A stretch of DNA of 64,000 nt, taken from NCBI RefSeq assembly GCF_025215095.1, contig NZ_JALHAP010000065.1, positions 1 to 64,000 of the forward strand. Reading direction: 5' to 3'. Position numbers and translations under genes: made by a program. This DNA is from Dryocola boscaweniae (GTDB lineage Bacteria; Pseudomonadota; Gammaproteobacteria; Enterobacterales; Enterobacteriaceae). The notes beneath the pieces are model-generated. The model ran no database searches. It saw only the letters and a list, made by a program, of their open reading frames with translations, and had not been told where the DNA came from. Positions 61,715 to 64,000 of this stretch are shown here, piece by piece. Each line of letters opens with the position of its first letter. Position 1 is the stretch's first letter.

Positions 61715-61807
61715 TGTGATGTCTGTCACCAATTGGATTGAAAACAATGTAATTTGTTTTATTCAAAGTGAAATGCGTCACGAAATTATACGCAGGGGTT
61801 CTGTAAA
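61715..61807 (+). promoter_or_regulatory. udp control region: two CRP sites and promoter
   Basis: CRP-like sites TGTGA-N6-TCACC (61715-61730) and AGTGA-N6-TCACG (61767-61782) have centres 52 bp apart, the spacing known for udp in E. coli (-93.5 and -41.5). A -10-like TGTAAA is at 61802-61807. In E. coli CytR binds between the two CRP dimers; here the DNA between is available but a CytR site is not clear by eye. Confidence 0.8.
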
Positions 61808-61855
61808 GTACCGCTTTGCAACGCAAGCCAACCTTACCCAACAGAGGAGTCTGTT

Positions 61856-62617
61856 ATGTCCAAGTCTGATGTTTTTCATCTCGGCCTCACTAAAAACGAC
61901 CTGCAAGGGGCAACGCTTGCTATCGTCCCGGGCGACCCGGAGCGAGTTGAAAAAATCGCCGCGTTGATGGACAAGCCGGTCAAACTGGCCGCCCACCGTG
62001 AATTCACTACCTGGCGTGCGGAAATCGACGGCAAGGCCGTTATCGTTTGTTCTACGGGGATTGGCGGTCCATCCACCTCTATTGCCGTAGAAGAACTGGC
62101 ACAGTTGGGTATCCGTACCTTCCTGCGCATCGGTACTACCGGCGCTATCCAGCCGCATATCAATGTAGGCGATGTACTGGTGACCACTGCTTCGGTGCGT
62201 CTTGACGGCGCCAGCCTGCACTTCGCGCCGATGGAATTCCCGGCCGTTGCAGACTTTGCCTGCACTACCGCGCTGGTTGAAGCGGCGAAATCCGTTGGTG
62301 CGACTACGCACATCGGCGTAACGGCCTCTTCGGACACCTTCTACCCGGGCCAGGAGCGCTACGACACCTTCTCCGGCCGCGTGGTAAACCGCTTCAAAGG
62401 TTCTATGGAAGAGTGGCAACAGATGGGCGTGATGAACTACGAGATGGAATCCGCTACGCTTCTGACCATGTGTGCAAGCCAGGGCCTGCGCGCCGGGATG
62501 GTCGCAGGCGTCATCGTGAACCGCACGCAGCAAGAAATCCCTAACGCCGAAACCATGAAGCAGACAGAAAGTCATGCTGTGAAAATCGTCGTGGAAGCGG
62601 CTCGCCGTCTTATCTAG
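61856..62617 (+). CDS. udp: Uridine phosphorylase
   Basis: A 253-residue nucleoside phosphorylase that cleaves uridine with phosphate to uracil and ribose-1-phosphate. The family signature [27 protein letters not shown] and [12 protein letters not shown] (substrate site) are visible. Same length as in E. coli. The RBS is AGAGGAG, 10 nt before the ATG. Confidence 0.97.
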   Translation: MSKSDVFHLGLTKNDLQGATLAIVPGDPERVEKIAALMDKPVKLAAHREFTTWRAEIDGKAVIVCSTGIGGPSTSIAVEELAQLGIRTFLRIGTTGAIQPHINVGDVLVTTASVRLDGASLHFAPMEFPAVADFACTTALVEAAKSVGATTHIGVTASSDTFYPGQERYDTFSGRVVNRFKGSMEEWQQMGVMNYEMESATLLTMCASQGLRAGMVAGVIVNRTQQEIPNAETMKQTESHAVKIVVEAARRLI

Positions 62618-62627
62618 TCCTTCAAGG

Positions 62628-62650
62628 CCGGTGAAAACCGGCTTAATTTT
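62628..62650 (+). terminator. Probable udp terminator
   Basis: Stem GCCGGT/ACCGGC with loop GAAA and a TTAATTTT tail, 11 nt after the udp stop. The T run is interrupted, so strength is uncertain. Confidence 0.6.
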
Positions 62651-62750
62651 GCGCTTTGCGTAACGCCTCGCAGGAAATCCCTTTTAATCTGGACATTTAT
62701 ACAGCAGAATTTTACTTTGCTGATGTTTGGCGTGGGCTGTAGGGGGCGTT

Positions 62751-64000
62751 GTGGATATCTCAATATTATTTGGACTGGGCATTGCTTTGGTTGGCGTGCT
62801 GACCGGTTGGTTGCTGGCAAGTTTGTGGGCGCTAAAGCGGCAATCCGTACTCCAGGATGAGCAAAGAGAAATCTACGGCGAGCTTACTGCGGCCAGGCAG
62901 GAGCTGCTGCAACAGCAGCACTGGAAAGAAGAGTGCGAGCAGCTTAATCGCGAATTGCGCACCCAGCTTGAAATTAACAGCGCTCAGGAAGCCGATGTGC
63001 GTGAATTAACCACGCTTCTTGAACAAACTCGCCTTCACGCCGAAGACAAGCATCGCCAGATGATGAACAGCGAGCAGCGTCTGAGCGAGCAGTTTGAAAA
63101 TCTCGCCAACCGTATTTTTGAGCAAAGCGGCCGCAAAGTTGAAGAGCAAAATCGCCAGAGTCTCAATGGCCTTCTTACGCCGCTGCGTGAACAGCTCGAT
63201 GGTTTTCGCCGGCAGGTACAGGAAAGCTTTGGGCAGGAAGCTCGCGAGCGTCACACCCTCACGCATGAAATTCGCAATCTCCAGCAGCTCAATGCGCAAA
63301 TGGCGCAGGAAGCTCTTAACCTCACCAAAGCGCTAAAAGGCGATAATAAAACCCAAGGGAATTGGGGAGAAGTCGTGCTGACTCGTGTGCTTGAGGCTTC
63401 GGGTTTGAGGGAAGGGCATGAATACCAGACGCAGGTGAACATCCAGCTTGAAAATAACAGCCGCATGCAGCCCGATGTCATTGTCCGCCTGCCGCAGGGC
63501 AAAGACGTGGTCATTGATGCCAAAATGACGCTGGTGGCCTATGAACGCTATTACAATGGCGACGACGAGCTGACGCGCGAAAACGCGATAAATGAACATA
63601 TCGCCGCTATCCGCAACCATATCCGCATGCTAAGCCGTAAAGATTATCAGCAGCTTCCCGGCCTGCGCTCCCTGGATTATGTCCTGATGTTTATCCCCAT
63701 CGAACCAGCTTTCCTGCTGGCTATCGATCGCCAGCCTGAGTTAATCAGCGAAGCGCTGAGAAACAATATTATGCTCGTCAGTCCAACCACGCTGCTGGTG
63801 GCGCTGAGAACCATTGCCAATTTGTGGCGTTATGAACACCAAAGCCGTAATGCGCAACAAATTGCCGAACGCGCGGGTCGCCTGTATGACAAAATGCGGC
63901 TGTTCGTCGATGACATGACGGCTATCGGACAGGGTCTGGATAAAGCTCAGGATAACTATCGGCAGGCGATGAAAAAACTGGCTTCCGGTCGCGGTAATAT
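62751..64000 (+). CDS. rmuC: DNA recombination protein RmuC (3' end outside window)
   Basis: A partial reading frame of 416 codons from the GTG at 62751 (after AGGGGGCG) to the window edge. An N-terminal membrane anchor (about residues 4-27) is followed by a long coiled coil (about 30-115) and the RmuC domain with QGNWGEVVLTRVLEASGL, VIDAKMTLVAYERY, DYVLMFIPIEPAFLLA and NNIMLVSPTTLLVALRTIANLWR. E. coli RmuC has about 475 residues, so some 60 codons are missing. It limits inversions at short inverted repeats, and the core domain resembles nucleases. Confidence 0.93.
   Translation, partial: MDISILFGLGIALVGVLTGWLLASLWALKRQSVLQDEQREIYGELTAARQELLQQQHWKEECEQLNRELRTQLEINSAQEADVRELTTLLEQTRLHAEDKHRQMMNSEQRLSEQFENLANRIFEQSGRKVEEQNRQSLNGLLTPLREQLDGFRRQVQESFGQEARERHTLTHEIRNLQQLNAQMAQEALNLTKALKGDNKTQGNWGEVVLTRVLEASGLREGHEYQTQVNIQLENNSRMQPDVIVRLPQGKDVVIDAKMTLVAYERYYNGDDELTRENAINEHIAAIRNHIRMLSRKDYQQLPGLRSLDYVLMFIPIEPAFLLAIDRQPELISEALRNNIMLVSPTTLLVALRTIANLWRYEHQSRNAQQIAERAGRLYDKMRLFVDDMTAIGQGLDKAQDNYRQAMKKLASGRGN

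Noticed and set aside
61599-61841. N-terminal extension of ysgA by 81 codons
   Set aside because: It would overlap the udp CRP sites and promoter, is not conserved in E. coli YsgA, and the RBS points to the ATG at 61598.

Overview
The window is core chromosome of a member of the Enterobacteriaceae close to Escherichia, Salmonella, Klebsiella and Enterobacter. Nearly every protein can be aligned from memory with an E. coli K-12 homologue of almost equal length. Gene order follows the K-12 segment from the tRNA genes behind rrnC to rmuC: aspT-trpT-hdfR-maoP-comM-ilvLXGMEDA-ilvYC-ppiC-rep-gppA-rhlB-trxA-rho-wec cluster-thrP-tRNA cluster-glmZ-hemYXDC-cyaA-cyaY-lptM-dapF-yigA-xerC-yigB-uvrD-corA-rarD-yigI-pldA-recQ-rhtCB-pldB-yigL-bioP-metR-metE-ysgA-udp-rmuC. 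It is not K-12: ilvG is intact, aslBA, yigE, yigF and yigG are absent, rffG and rffH are missing from the wec cluster, and glmZ has a sigma-54 promoter. The genus cannot be fixed from the sequence alone.

Layout. 1-3.6 kb: tRNA-Asp, tRNA-Trp, hdfR, maoP, an internally deleted IS10-group element sitting inside a terminator palindrome, and a frameshifted comM. 3.9-13.1 kb: the branched-chain amino acid regulon with leader peptide, attenuator, ilvXGMEDA, and the divergent ilvY/ilvC pair. 13.1-20.4 kb: housekeeping genes (ppiC, rep, gppA, rhlB, trxA, rho). 20.6-31.5 kb: enterobacterial common antigen (ECA) synthesis, wecA to wecG. 31.7-34.3 kb: thrP, four tRNAs (Arg, His, Leu, Pro) with a duplicated tRNA-Pro tail, and the sRNA gene glmZ under three GlrR-type sites. 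34.3-38.4 kb: hemCDXY. 38.7-47.4 kb: cyaA, cyaY, then lptM-dapF-yigA-xerC-yigB and SOS-controlled uvrD. 47.5-64 kb: corL-corA, truncated rarD, yigI, pldA, recQ, rhtC/rhtB, pldB-yigL, bioP, metR/metE, ysgA, udp and the start of rmuC, which runs off the window.

The ilv genes form one complete pathway for Ile, Val and Leu precursors. The wec genes build, flip and polymerise ECA but need dTDP-4-keto-6-deoxyglucose made elsewhere because rffGH are absent. hemCDXY makes uroporphyrinogen III from porphobilinogen. metR/metE is a regulator-target pair. Repeats are typical of enterics: two ERIC elements, each ending 25-26 nt before a start codon (uvrD, metE), and two REP pairs.

I found no CRISPR array, prophage, toxin-antitoxin or defence island. 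The less ordinary signals are small: the missing rffGH, a strong terminator between wzzE and wecB, the glmZ control region, the proM tail repeat, the terminator-embedded IS remnant, and the broken comM and rarD.
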